Shown here one piece after another: positions 44,482 through 53,138 of a stretch of DNA of 64,000 bases. Every line of letters begins with the position of its first letter. Position 1 is the first letter of the stretch. The notes under the pieces were generated by a model. That model did no database searches, was not told the DNA's origin, and saw nothing but the letters and a program-made list of their open reading frames with translations. The translations under genes were made by a program, and so were the position numbers. Source of the DNA: Falsigemmobacter intermedius (GTDB lineage: Bacteria > Pseudomonadota > Alphaproteobacteria > Rhodobacterales > Rhodobacteraceae); the NCBI RefSeq assembly GCF_004054105.1, contig NZ_SBLC01000014.1, forward strand, positions 1-64,000, written 5' to 3'.

Positions 44482-45681
44482 ATGACTGCCCCTTCACGAC
44501 AGCGAATGCCCCGCAGCCCCCTGCTTGCCTGTCTGAGCCTTTGTGCGCTCGCCCTGCTGCCCGCGCCTGTCTCAGCGCAGGAGACCGGCCCGGCTGTGAC
44601 GGTGAACCGCCCCGCGATTTCGGTTGTCACCGCGACATCCGCGCCGCTGCGCGATCGGATTTATACCGGTGGACTGATCCAGCCGCAGGAGACCGTGCTG
44701 GTCACCCCGCTGATTGAGGGACAGTCGGTTGAGGAACTCCTGGCCGATGTCGGTCAGATCGTCAAAAGCGGCGATGTTCTTGCACGGCTCTCGCCCACCA
44801 CGCTGGAACTGAACCGCAGCCAGCTTCTGGCCTCGCTTGCCGCCGCCAATGCCACGGTGGCCCAGGCAGAGGCCCAGGTCACGGATGCCGAAGCCAGTCT
44901 GGCAGAGGCCGAGCGGGCCGCCGCACGTATCCTCAGCCTGCAGGAGCGCGGAAATGCCTCGGAGGCGGCTGCCGATCAGGCGAAGACGGCCTCCGTCTCG
45001 GCCCTGGCCCGGCTGACGGTGGCGCGTCAGTCGCTGGAGGCCGCAAAGGCCCAGGCCGCCTCAACGGCCGCGCAGCTCGCCAATGTTGAGCTGAACCTCT
45101 CGCGCACCGAAGTCCGTGCGCCGGTCGCGGGGGAGATCGTGGCCCGCAATGCACAGCTTGGCGGAGTGGCAAGTGCTGCGGGCGCGCCCATGTTCACCCT
45201 GATCCGCGACGGCGCGCTGGAGCTTCGTGCCGAACTCAGCGCCACGGATCTGCTGCGCATCGCGCCGGGTCAAAGCGCAGAACTGCGCCTGCCCGGCGGC
45301 CGCGAGACCCTCTCCGCCACCGTGCGCCTGGTGGAGCCTGCGCTCGATCTGAACAGCCGTCTGGGCTATGCGCGGCTGGCGCTTGACGCCCCGGGGACCG
45401 CCCGCGCCGGGATGTATGGTGAGGCGGTGGTGCTTGTCGCAGAGCGCGAGGGGCTGGCCCTGCCGCTGACGGCCGTGACCAGCGGGCCGCGAGGGGCCTT
45501 TGTGATGGTCGTCGACGCTGAGGGCCGTGTGAGCCGCCGCAGCGTCACCACCGGCATCCGCGACGGCGATCTGGTGGAAATTCTGAGTGGCCTTTCTGAA
45601 GGCGAGGCCGTGGTTGCCCGCGCCGGCTCCTTCGTGCGCGAAGGCGATCAGATCACCCCGGTCACAGAGCAGACGGAATAG
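44482..45681 (+). CDS. RND efflux periplasmic adaptor (membrane fusion protein)
   Basis: The 399-residue protein has a signal peptide (RMPRSPLLACLSLCALALLP, cleavage near VSA-QE), a lipoyl-like domain in two halves (ETVLVTPLIEGQSVEELLADVGQIVKSGDVLARL as the first half, VRAPVAGEIVARNAQLGGVAS as the second), a long alpha-helical hairpin between them and a C-terminal beta domain. The ATG at 44482 has GGAG upstream. It starts the operon with the RND permease 9 nt downstream. No outer-membrane channel gene is nearby. Confidence 0.93.
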   Translation: MTAPSRQRMPRSPLLACLSLCALALLPAPVSAQETGPAVTVNRPAISVVTATSAPLRDRIYTGGLIQPQETVLVTPLIEGQSVEELLADVGQIVKSGDVLARLSPTTLELNRSQLLASLAAANATVAQAEAQVTDAEASLAEAERAAARILSLQERGNASEAAADQAKTASVSALARLTVARQSLEAAKAQAASTAAQLANVELNLSRTEVRAPVAGEIVARNAQLGGVASAAGAPMFTLIRDGALELRAELSATDLLRIAPGQSAELRLPGGRETLSATVRLVEPALDLNSRLGYARLALDAPGTARAGMYGEAVVLVAEREGLALPLTAVTSGPRGAFVMVVDAEGRVSRRSVTTGIRDGDLVEILSGLSEGEAVVARAGSFVREGDQITPVTEQTE

Positions 45682-45690
45682 GGGCTGGCG

Positions 45691-48600
45691 ATGAATTTCT
45701 CTGCCTGGGCCATTCGCAATCCGGTCGCGCCGATCCTGGCCTTTGTGATCCTGATGCTGCTGGGCTGGCAGAGCTTTAACGCCCTGCCGATCACCCGCTT
45801 TCCCAATATCGATGTGCCGCTGGTCTCGGTCACCGTGGCGCAGAATGGCGCCGCACCGGCGGAGCTGGAAAGCCAGGTCACCCGCGAGATCGAAGACGCC
45901 GTGGCCGGTATCGCGGGTGTCAAAAACGTCTTTTCCAAAGTGCAGGACGGCGCCTCCGTCACCTCTGTCGAATTTCGGATGGAGGTGACCACAGACCGCG
46001 CACTTCAGGACGTGAAAGATGCCGTGGACCGCATCCGCTCATCGCTGCCCGCCGATGCGGAAGTGCCGGTGGTGGCCAAGATCGATGTCGAGGGTCAGGC
46101 CATTCAGACCTTCGCGGTCGCCGCCCCCGGCATGACCATCGAAGAGCTGTCCTGGTTTGTCGATGACACCATCAAACGCGCGCTTCAGGGCAAGCCCGGC
46201 ATCGGGCGGATTGACCGCTATGGCGGTGCGGACCGCGAAATCCGCATTGAGCTTGATCCGCTGCTGCTCGACAGCTGGGGGGTGACCGCTCAGGCCGTCA
46301 GCCAGCAGCTGCGCGCCACCAACAGCAATATCGGCTCAGGCCGCGCCGAGCTGGCCGGATCCGAGCAGGCGATCCGCACCATCGGCAATGCCGCCACCGT
46401 GCGCGATCTTTCCGGGACGATGATCGCCGTGGGCGGGGGGCGGCATGTGCGGCTGTCGGAACTGGGGGTGCTGCGCGACACCTATGAAGAGCTGCGCAGC
46501 TTCTCGCGGTTTAACGGCGATCCGGTGGTGACCTTTGCGGTCTTCCGCGCCAAAGGCGCCTCCGAGGTCACAGTGGCCGAGACCGTGGCCGAGGGGCTGG
46601 AGGCCCTGGCCGCGCAATATCCGGATGTGACGGTCAGCCTGGTCGATGACACGGTGTTTTACACCTATGGCAATTATGAAAGTGCGCTGCACACGCTGAT
46701 CGAAGGCGCGGTTCTGGCGGTGCTGGTGGTCTTTGCCTTCCTGCGCAACTGGCGCGCCACGCTGATCGCCGCTGTGGCACTGCCGCTGTCTGCTGTGCCC
46801 ACATTCTATGTCATGGAGCTTCTAGGCTTCTCGCTCAACCTGGTGTCCTTTCTCGCCATTACGCTGGCGACCGGCATCCTCGTCGATGATGCGATCGTTG
46901 AGATTGAGAATATCGCCCGACACATGCGGATGGGCAAAAGCCCCTATCGCGCCTCAATCGATGCCGCCGATGAGATCGGTCTGGCGGTGATTGCCACCGC
47001 CTTCACCATCGTGGCCGTCTTTGTGCCGGTGAGCTTCATGCCCGGCATTCCGGGGCAGTATTTCCGGCAGTTCGGCATGACGGTAGCAATTTCAGTGCTC
47101 TTCTCGCTGGTGGTGGCGCGGCTGATCACGCCGATGATGGCGGCCTATCTGATGCGCGACAAAGACGCAGCCCATGAGGAGAGCCATCAGGACGGCTTCT
47201 TCATGCGGGCCTATCTGCGCTTTGTGCGCCGCTCGACATCGGGCAAATTCCTGTTCATTCCGGCGCGTTATCTGACGCTTCTGTCGGGCATCGCCGCTCT
47301 GGTGGTTTCGGTCTGGTTCATGTTGCAGGTGCCGGGGGAATTCATGCCGCCTGAGGATGTGAGCCGCGTTTCCATCTCGGTTGAGCTTCCCCCCGGCAGC
47401 ACGCTTGAGCGCACCAGCCAGACCACCGATGCCATGGTGGCCGCGATCCGCGATATTGAGGGGATTGAGAATATCTTCGTTCTGGGCGGGGCCTCGCCCA
47501 AGGGCGATCTCGACGTGCGCCGCGCCACCATCACGGTGCTTCTTGAAAAGCTTGACCACCGGCTGAGTTACCGGGTCGCCAATCTGGCAAGGCGCCTGCC
47601 GCTCTTTGGCAATCTGGTGCCGGTCATGGCGCCGCAGGGCCGCATCCGTGAGCAACGCGAGATTGAGACCGAAATCTTTTCCCGTCTGGCGCCGATCCCG
47701 GATGTGCGGGCGATCAAGCTGAACGACCGCGGCGAGCGTGAATTGTCCTTTTCAATCCTGAGCCAGGATGAGGCCGCGCTTTCAGAGGCCGTCTCGCGTC
47801 TGGAGGCGGCTTTCGTGGGCGAGCCGCTGCTGGCGGATGTCTCAACCGAAGGTGCTCTGCCCCGGCCCGAACTGCAGATCACCCCGCGCATGGAAGAGGC
47901 TGCGCGGCTTGGCATCACCACCGCCGAAATGGCCTCTGTGCTGCGGGTGGCGACCATCGGGGATGCGGATGCGGCGCTGGCGAAACTCTCGATCGACAAC
48001 CGGATGATCCCGGTTCGGGTGCGCCTCAATGATGAGATGCGCAGCGACCCGGCCCGGATTGCCGCGCTCAGGGTCGTCTCGGCGGGCGGGGTCTCGGTTC
48101 CGCTCTCGGCGGTGGCGGATATCACCCTCTCGCAGGGCCCCTCGATGATCGACCGTCTGAACCGTGAGCGGCGGGCGGTGATCGGGGCGAACCTGCCGCC
48201 GGGGGTGGCGCTTGGCACGGCAACCGCGCGGTTCAAAGAAATCCTTGAAAGCGTTGATCTGCCTGAGGGTGTGCGGGTCGCGGAATCCGGTGACGCCGAG
48301 ATTCAGGCCGAACTGAACGTCAGTTTCGGCAATGCGATGATTATGGGGCTTCTCTTCGTTCTGACCGTGCTGATCCTTTTGTTCAAATCGGTCATTCAGC
48401 CTTTCACGATCCTTCTGTCGCTGCCGCTGGCCATCGGCGGGGTGGCAGGGGCGCTGATCCTGACCAATTCGGCGCTCTCGATGCCGGTGCTGATCGGCAT
48501 TCTGATGCTGATGGGGATTGTGACCAAGAACGCCATCCTGCTGGTTGATTTCGCAATTGAGATGCGCGCCCGCGGGATGGAGCGTTTTGCCGCCGTCATT

Positions 48601-48948
48601 GAGGCCGGCCACAAACGGGCGCAGCCGATTGTGATGACCTCCATCGCCATGTCGGCGGGGATGCTGCCTTCGGCGCTTGGCGTGGGCGAGGGTGGCTCTT
48701 TCCGTGCGCCGATGGCGACGGCGGTGATCGGCGGGATCATCGTCTCAACGGTGCTGAGCCTGGTGGTGGTGCCGGCCTTTTATCTCATCATGGATGATCT
48801 CTCCCGGCTGATATCGCGCCTTCTGCGGGGTGTGGTCGGCCCGAAAGAGGAAGAGATTGAGGCCCTGCCCGGCGAGGAACTGACCCGCCGCCTGATGGCG
48901 CTGGAAGAGCGCAGCGGCCTGAGCCCCTCCGCGAAACCGGGAGAGTGA
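45691..48948 (+). CDS. RND family efflux transporter permease
   Basis: The 1085-residue proton-driven pump has about 12 transmembrane segments and two large periplasmic loops (about residues 35-335 and 560-860). Helix 4 contains VDDAIVEIENIARHM, the conserved proton-relay Asp pair, and the second half has GIVTKNAILLVDFAIEMR. The N-terminus (MNFSAWAIRNPVAPIL) and the porter-domain motifs are AcrB/MexB-like, but the substrate is not evident. It is partnered by the adaptor just upstream. Confidence 0.95.
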   Translation: MNFSAWAIRNPVAPILAFVILMLLGWQSFNALPITRFPNIDVPLVSVTVAQNGAAPAELESQVTREIEDAVAGIAGVKNVFSKVQDGASVTSVEFRMEVTTDRALQDVKDAVDRIRSSLPADAEVPVVAKIDVEGQAIQTFAVAAPGMTIEELSWFVDDTIKRALQGKPGIGRIDRYGGADREIRIELDPLLLDSWGVTAQAVSQQLRATNSNIGSGRAELAGSEQAIRTIGNAATVRDLSGTMIAVGGGRHVRLSELGVLRDTYEELRSFSRFNGDPVVTFAVFRAKGASEVTVAETVAEGLEALAAQYPDVTVSLVDDTVFYTYGNYESALHTLIEGAVLAVLVVFAFLRNWRATLIAAVALPLSAVPTFYVMELLGFSLNLVSFLAITLATGILVDDAIVEIENIARHMRMGKSPYRASIDAADEIGLAVIATAFTIVAVFVPVSFMPGIPGQYFRQFGMTVAISVLFSLVVARLITPMMAAYLMRDKDAAHEESHQDGFFMRAYLRFVRRSTSGKFLFIPARYLTLLSGIAALVVSVWFMLQVPGEFMPPEDVSRVSISVELPPGSTLERTSQTTDAMVAAIRDIEGIENIFVLGGASPKGDLDVRRATITVLLEKLDHRLSYRVANLARRLPLFGNLVPVMAPQGRIREQREIETEIFSRLAPIPDVRAIKLNDRGERELSFSILSQDEAALSEAVSRLEAAFVGEPLLADVSTEGALPRPELQITPRMEEAARLGITTAEMASVLRVATIGDADAALAKLSIDNRMIPVRVRLNDEMRSDPARIAALRVVSAGGVSVPLSAVADITLSQGPSMIDRLNRERRAVIGANLPPGVALGTATARFKEILESVDLPEGVRVAESGDAEIQAELNVSFGNAMIMGLLFVLTVLILLFKSVIQPFTILLSLPLAIGGVAGALILTNSALSMPVLIGILMLMGIVTKNAILLVDFAIEMRARGMERFAAVIEAGHKRAQPIVMTSIAMSAGMLPSALGVGEGGSFRAPMATAVIGGIIVSTVLSLVVVPAFYLIMDDLSRLISRLLRGVVGPKEEEIEALPGEELTRRLMALEERSGLSPSAKPGE

Positions 48949-48953
48949 TCCGC

Positions 48954-48979
48954 GAAAGCCCGCGCCTCAGCGGGCTTTC
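48954..48979. terminator. Bidirectional terminator after the RND permease gene
   Basis: GAAAGCCCGC (48954-48963) and GCGGGCTTTC (48970-48979) form a perfect 10-bp stem with a 6-nt loop. The stop codon of the convergent DUF454 gene lies in the loop. Confidence 0.75.
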
Positions 48980-49332
48980 GGGCCTTCCGGCCGGGTGATC
49001 AGAAAAAGCGCCACGCAGGACAAAACCAGCCCCTGCGGGATCAGCGCCACCGACGGCAGCCCCAGGCCCACACTCAGCGCGAAGGTAGCAGCCATCATGG
49101 CCACCGCGATGACCTTGGCGCGGCGCGGGATCGCGCCATGCGCGCGCCAGTTTGAAATCAGCGGACCAAAGGTCTTATGGCTTAAAAGCCAGGCGTGCAG
49201 CCGGGGCGAGCCCTTGGCAAAACAGCCCGCCGCCAGCAGCATGAAAGGCGTGGTGGGCAGCAGAGGCAGCACCGCCCCTATGACGCCCAGCGCAAAGAAC
49301 AGCCCGCCCAGCGCGATCCAGAGGCTGCGCAT
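48967..49332 (-). CDS. DUF454 (YbaN-like) membrane protein
   Basis: The product has 121 residues and three or four hydrophobic segments. The N-terminal signature ALGGLFFALGVIGAVLPLLPTTPFMLLAAGCFAKGSP (in two pieces) is the DUF454 hallmark, followed by a short loop and two more helices. The function is unknown. It overlaps the rsmD stop by 1 nt and so is co-transcribed with it. Confidence 0.92.
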   Translation of the reverse strand: MRSLWIALGGLFFALGVIGAVLPLLPTTPFMLLAAGCFAKGSPRLHAWLLSHKTFGPLISNWRAHGAIPRRAKVIAVAMMAATFALSVGLGLPSVALIPQGLVLSCVALFLITRPEGPKAR

Positions 49333-49901
49333 CAGCCCGCTTCCGGCATGCGCAAAAGCGTGACCAGCGTATCGCCATATCTCCGCTGATCGAGCATCGC
49401 AAAAGCCGCCGGGATCACCGGGGGGGCGCTTTCTTCCCAGACGATCATCGCGCCCGGCGCGATCCAGTTGCCCTCAATGGCCGAGGCGAGAGCCTTTTCC
49501 CCCAGACCCATCCCATAGGGCGGATCGAGGAAAATCAGATCATAGCCCGCGCCGCGATTCACCCCAAGGCGGGTGGCATCACGGCGCCAGATCTCGGTCA
49601 CGCCCATGGCGCGCATTTTCTCAACATTGCGGCGCTGAAGCGCGCGGGCGGCGGCTCCGTCATCGACCATGGCCACTTTCACCGCCCCACGGCTCAGAGC
49701 CTCAAGGCCCAGTGCGCCGGTTCCGGCAAAGAGATCCAGCACCCGGGCACCGCGCACCGGGTCGCCGTAATTGCCGTTCACCAGCAGATTGAAGATCGAT
49801 TCGCGCACGCGGTCGGTGGTGGGGCGCAGATGCGCCGCCTGATCGCCTTCGCCGACATCGGCCAGATGCAGGCCACGAAACTGGCCGGAAATGATGCGCA
49901 T
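49332..49901 (-). CDS. rsmD: 16S rRNA (guanine(966)-N2)-methyltransferase
   Basis: RsmD methylates G966 of 16S rRNA in the assembled 30S subunit. The 189-residue product has the start MRIISGQFRGLHL, RPTTDRVRESIFNLL, the SAM-binding VLDLFAGTGALGLEALSRG and the catalytic LDPPYGMG (DPPY). Family and motif order match fully. Confidence 0.95.
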   Translation of the reverse strand: MRIISGQFRGLHLADVGEGDQAAHLRPTTDRVRESIFNLLVNGNYGDPVRGARVLDLFAGTGALGLEALSRGAVKVAMVDDGAAARALQRRNVEKMRAMGVTEIWRRDATRLGVNRGAGYDLIFLDPPYGMGLGEKALASAIEGNWIAPGAMIVWEESAPPVIPAAFAMLDQRRYGDTLVTLLRMPEAG

Positions 49902-49941
49902 GGGTGTTCTCCGAAATTCGGCGCGACAATAGCTGCGATGA

Positions 49942-49961
49942 GCGCCGCCGGAAAGGCGGCG
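49942..49961 (-). terminator. Hairpin after the flavoprotein gene
   Basis: CGCCGCC (49943-49949) and GGCGGCG (49955-49961) pair around GGAAA, 24 nt beyond the stop of the minus-strand ferredoxin-reductase-like gene. There is no T run. Confidence 0.35.
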
Positions 49962-49984
49962 GCAGCGCTCTCAGGTGTCGCAGG

Positions 49985-51184
49985 TCACATCAGGGCTTTC
50001 AGATCCGTCGCCGGGTCGGCCACAAGGGCCGGATCGGCGCTGCGGCCCGCCTCAATCAGGCGGCGGGCGATCATGAAGGCGCGGGGGTCGTTCATGGCAT
50101 CCACGGCCAGCAGCCGGTCGCCCTGATAATACCAGTGCGAGCGTGCCGGGGGCGTCTCGCGGATCACCACACGGTCATAGCCGGTATTCAGCCCGGCGAT
50201 CTGCAGCTTCACCTCATACTGGTCCGACCAGAACCAGGGTTTCGGCTGATAATCCGCGCCCTGCCCGGCGATGTCAGCCGCCACGCAGTCGCCCATATCA
50301 ATCGCATGGGGCACCGATTCCAGACGGATCCGCCCCCGGGCTGAGGGGAAGCTCGCGCAGTCCCCGATCGCCCGTATGGCGGGATCAGAGGTGCGCCCCC
50401 GGGCATCCGTTGCAATGCCATTGTCGATGACAAGCCCCGCCGCTTCGGCCAGAGCCGTCTCGGGCAGGATGCCGATGCCAAGGATCACGAAATCACAGGC
50501 AATGTGGCGGCCGTCCGAGAGTTCTGCCCCGCTCACGCGGCCATTGGTCCCGGTCAGCCGCGCAACGGGCGTGCCCTCAATAATCTCAACGCCACGCGCC
50601 TGATGCAGGGCGCGGAACCAGTCAGAGGTCTCGGGCGCGGCAACCCGCTGCAGGATGCGCGGCGCGGCCTCGGCGAGCGTCACGCGCAGGCCCTTTTTGC
50701 GGGCCACCGCTGCAGCCTCCAGCCCGATATAGCCGCCGCCCAGGATCAGCACGTGACGGCCCTCAATATATTCCGGGGCCATGGCATCCACATCCGCCAG
50801 CGTCCGCACCGCGCAGATGCCCGAAAGATCGCCCCCCAAATCGGCCGGCCAGAGCCGCGGACGCGAGCCGGTCGCAAGGATCAGATGATCATAAGAAAAG
50901 CGCCCCGCTGAGGTCTCAACCGCCCGGGCGGCGCGATCGATCGATGTCACCTCAACGCCGGTCCGCAGATCGATCTTCTGCGCCTCCCAGAAGTCGGGGG
51001 CCCGCAGCATCAGCCGCTCAAGGGGCAATTCGCCCAGGAGATAGGCTTTTGACAGCGGCGGGCGCTGATAGGGGGCCTGGGGCTCGGCCCCGAGGAGCGT
51101 GATCTTTGCCTCAGGCGAGAGGCTGCGCAGCTTTGCCGCTGCCGCCGCACCGGCCTGACCGGCCCCCACAATCACCACATCCAT
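49985..51184 (-). CDS. NAD(P)/FAD-dependent ferredoxin-reductase-like oxidoreductase
   Basis: The 399-residue flavoprotein has an FAD-binding VVIVGAGQAGAAAAAKL at its start, the NAD(P)-binding HVLILGGGYIGLEAAAV near residue 145 and IRAIGDCASFPS near 270. The APYQRPPLSKAYLLGE segment is typical of the ferredoxin reductases of the ThcD/CamA/rubredoxin-reductase class, which feed electrons to Rieske oxygenases or P450s. No ferredoxin or oxygenase gene is adjacent. It is divergent from the peroxiredoxin gene. Confidence 0.92.
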   Translation of the reverse strand: MDVVIVGAGQAGAAAAAKLRSLSPEAKITLLGAEPQAPYQRPPLSKAYLLGELPLERLMLRAPDFWEAQKIDLRTGVEVTSIDRAARAVETSAGRFSYDHLILATGSRPRLWPADLGGDLSGICAVRTLADVDAMAPEYIEGRHVLILGGGYIGLEAAAVARKKGLRVTLAEAAPRILQRVAAPETSDWFRALHQARGVEIIEGTPVARLTGTNGRVSGAELSDGRHIACDFVILGIGILPETALAEAAGLVIDNGIATDARGRTSDPAIRAIGDCASFPSARGRIRLESVPHAIDMGDCVAADIAGQGADYQPKPWFWSDQYEVKLQIAGLNTGYDRVVIRETPPARSHWYYQGDRLLAVDAMNDPRAFMIARRLIEAGRSADPALVADPATDLKALM

Positions 51185-51261
51185 CTGCGCCCCCTCTGGT
51201 CAAAGCGAGGTTGGAGCCTATAGTTTGCCTCGTGTCAAATGCAACGCGCGAGGAGACTCCA

Positions 51262-51747
51262 ATGACCATTTCCGCCGGTGACAAACTGCCCGAGGCCAAT
51301 CTGATCCGCCTGGGCGCCAATGGCCCCGAAGCGGTGTCGGTCAGCGATCTGACCCGTGGCCGCAAAGTCGTCATCTTCGCCGTGCCGGGTGCCTTTACCC
51401 CCACCTGCCACTCGGCCCATGTCCCGAGCTTTGTGCGCACCATCGATCAGTTCAAAGCCAAAGGCGTGGACGAAGTCGTCTGCATCTCGGTCAACGATGT
51501 TTTCGTGATGAAAGCCTGGGGCGAAGCCACCGGCGCGACTGCGGCGGGCATCTCGATGCTCTCGGACACGGGTGAATATACCAAAGCCCTGGGCCTCAGC
51601 TTTGACGGCGCTGCTGCCGGTCTGATCGGCCGCTCGAAGCGCTATGCGATGTATGTCGTCGACGGGGTGGTCGAAAAACTGCACCTCGAAGAAAGCCCCG
51701 GTGCCTGCGAGATCTCGGGCGGCGAAGCGCTTCTCGCTGAGATCTGA
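51262..51747 (+). CDS. Peroxiredoxin (Prx5/PMP20 type)
   Basis: This thiol peroxidase reduces H2O2 and alkyl hydroperoxides. The 161-residue product has the peroxidatic Cys in VPGAFTPTCHSAHVPSF (about residue 49) with the catalytic Thr and Pro, and the hydrophobic Prx5 helix VCISVNDVFVMKAW. A later cysteine in SPGACEISGG could act as resolving Cys. The ATG at 51262 has GAGGAG upstream; part of this site can pair with CCTCG 16 nt earlier. Upstream, CCTATAGT may be the -10 region. Confidence 0.93.
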   Translation: MTISAGDKLPEANLIRLGANGPEAVSVSDLTRGRKVVIFAVPGAFTPTCHSAHVPSFVRTIDQFKAKGVDEVVCISVNDVFVMKAWGEATGATAAGISMLSDTGEYTKALGLSFDGAAAGLIGRSKRYAMYVVDGVVEKLHLEESPGACEISGGEALLAEI

Positions 51748-51770
51748 GCGGCGCTCAGCGCCTGCCACGG

Positions 51771-51799
51771 GCGGTCCTCCTTCGGGCGGGCCGCTTTTT
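51771..51799 (+). terminator. Rho-independent terminator after the peroxiredoxin gene
   Basis: GCGG-T-CC (51771-51777) pairs with GG-G-CCGC (51788-51794), leaving one internal mismatch, and is followed by T5 at 51795-51799. Confidence 0.65.
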
Positions 51800-51854
51800 C
51801 ATTGCGGCTCCCGCGCGGGCCTGGCAATGCTTGGCAATAAAACCGGAGGGACAG

Positions 51855-53018
51855 ATGGCCGTTATCACCTGCATCGAAGATCTGCGTCGCATCTATAAGC
51901 GCCGCGCACCGAAGATGTTTTACGACTATGCCGAATCCGGCTCCTGGACCGAGCAGACCTTCCGCGAAAATATCACCGATTTCTCTGAGATCCGCCTGCG
52001 CCAGAAGGTGGCGGTGGATATGTCCAACCGCAATCTGCGCTCGCAGATGATCGGGCAGGATGTGACCATGCCTGTGGCGCTGGCCCCGGTGGGCATGACC
52101 GGCATGCAGCATGCCGATGGTGAGATCCTGGCCGCCCGCGCGGCAGAGGCCTTTGGCGTTCCTTTCACGCTCTCGACCATGTCGATCTGCTCGCTGGAAG
52201 ATGTGGCCGCTCATACCACCCGGCCCTTCTGGTTTCAGCTTTACGTCATGCGCGACGAAGACTTCGTCCGCCGCCTGATTGAGCGGGCGAAGGCTGCAAA
52301 AGTCTCAGCCCTGGTGATCACGCTTGATCTGCAGATCCTTGGCCAGCGGCACAAAGATCTCAAAAACGGGCTCTCGGCCCCGCCGAAGCTGACGCCGGCC
52401 ACCCTGGCCGATCTGGCGCTGCGCTGGCGCTGGGGCATGGCGATGCTGCAGACGAAGCGGCGCAGCTTTGGCAATATCGTCGGTCATGCGAAGAACGTGG
52501 GCGATACCTCCTCGCTCTCAAGCTGGACGGCAGAGCAGTTTGACCCCCAGCTTGACTGGAAGAAGATCGAAAAGCTGAAAGAGATGTGGGGCGGCAAGGT
52601 GATCCTGAAGGGGATCCTTGATGCGGAAGACGCGAAAATGGCCGCCAAAGTCGGGGCCGATGCCATTGTGGTCTCGAACCACGGCGGGCGGCAGCTTGAC
52701 GGGGCGCTCTCGTCGATCCGCATGCTCCCGTCGATCATGGATGCGGTGGGCGATCAGATGGAAGTGCATCTCGATGGCGGCATCCGCTCAGGCCAGGACG
52801 TGCTGAAGGCTTTGGCGCTGGGCGCGAAGGGCACCTATATCGGGCGCTCTTTCGTCTATGGCCTTGGCGCTATGGGGCAAAAGGGCGTGACCACGGCGCT
52901 GGAAGTGATCCGGCGTGAGCTGGATCTGAGCATGGCGCTCTGTGGTGAGCGCGACATCCACAACCTCAGCCGCGATAACCTGCTGATCCCTGAGGGCTTC
53001 TTTACCCGTTACAGCTGA
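51855..53018 (+). CDS. FMN-dependent alpha-hydroxyacid (L-lactate) dehydrogenase
   Basis: The 387-residue member of the LldD/glycolate-oxidase family oxidises a 2-hydroxyacid, most likely L-lactate, and passes electrons to the quinone pool or oxygen. Visible landmarks are MPVALAPVGMTGMQHADGE, TLSTMSICSLEDVA, the active-site VVSNHGGRQLDG with the catalytic His and Arg, LDGGIRSGQDVLKALALGA and IGRSFVYGLGA. The ATG at 51855 follows GGAGGG; a TTG start at 51831 is rejected. It does not carry the membrane-anchor loop of some LldD proteins in an obvious form, so the electron acceptor is open. Confidence 0.9.
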   Translation: MAVITCIEDLRRIYKRRAPKMFYDYAESGSWTEQTFRENITDFSEIRLRQKVAVDMSNRNLRSQMIGQDVTMPVALAPVGMTGMQHADGEILAARAAEAFGVPFTLSTMSICSLEDVAAHTTRPFWFQLYVMRDEDFVRRLIERAKAAKVSALVITLDLQILGQRHKDLKNGLSAPPKLTPATLADLALRWRWGMAMLQTKRRSFGNIVGHAKNVGDTSSLSSWTAEQFDPQLDWKKIEKLKEMWGGKVILKGILDAEDAKMAAKVGADAIVVSNHGGRQLDGALSSIRMLPSIMDAVGDQMEVHLDGGIRSGQDVLKALALGAKGTYIGRSFVYGLGAMGQKGVTTALEVIRRELDLSMALCGERDIHNLSRDNLLIPEGFFTRYS

Positions 53019-53126
53019 AGCGGCGGTTGCAGGCCAGGCGGCTCCGGTCTAGAAGGCCGGGCTGCCCCCTGCGGTTCTTTCTGACACTTTGCGAAAGCAC
53101 AGGGTGCCAATCCCTGCAACCCGGCC

Positions 53127-53132
53127 TATAGT
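53127..53132 (+). promoter_or_regulatory. Predicted -10 box of dnaG, leaderless start
   Basis: TATAGT lies 6 nt before the ATG at 53139. No Shine-Dalgarno sequence is present and the best 17-bp-spaced -35 is weak, so this is a candidate leaderless mRNA start. Confidence 0.45.
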
Positions 53133-53138
53133 TCCCCT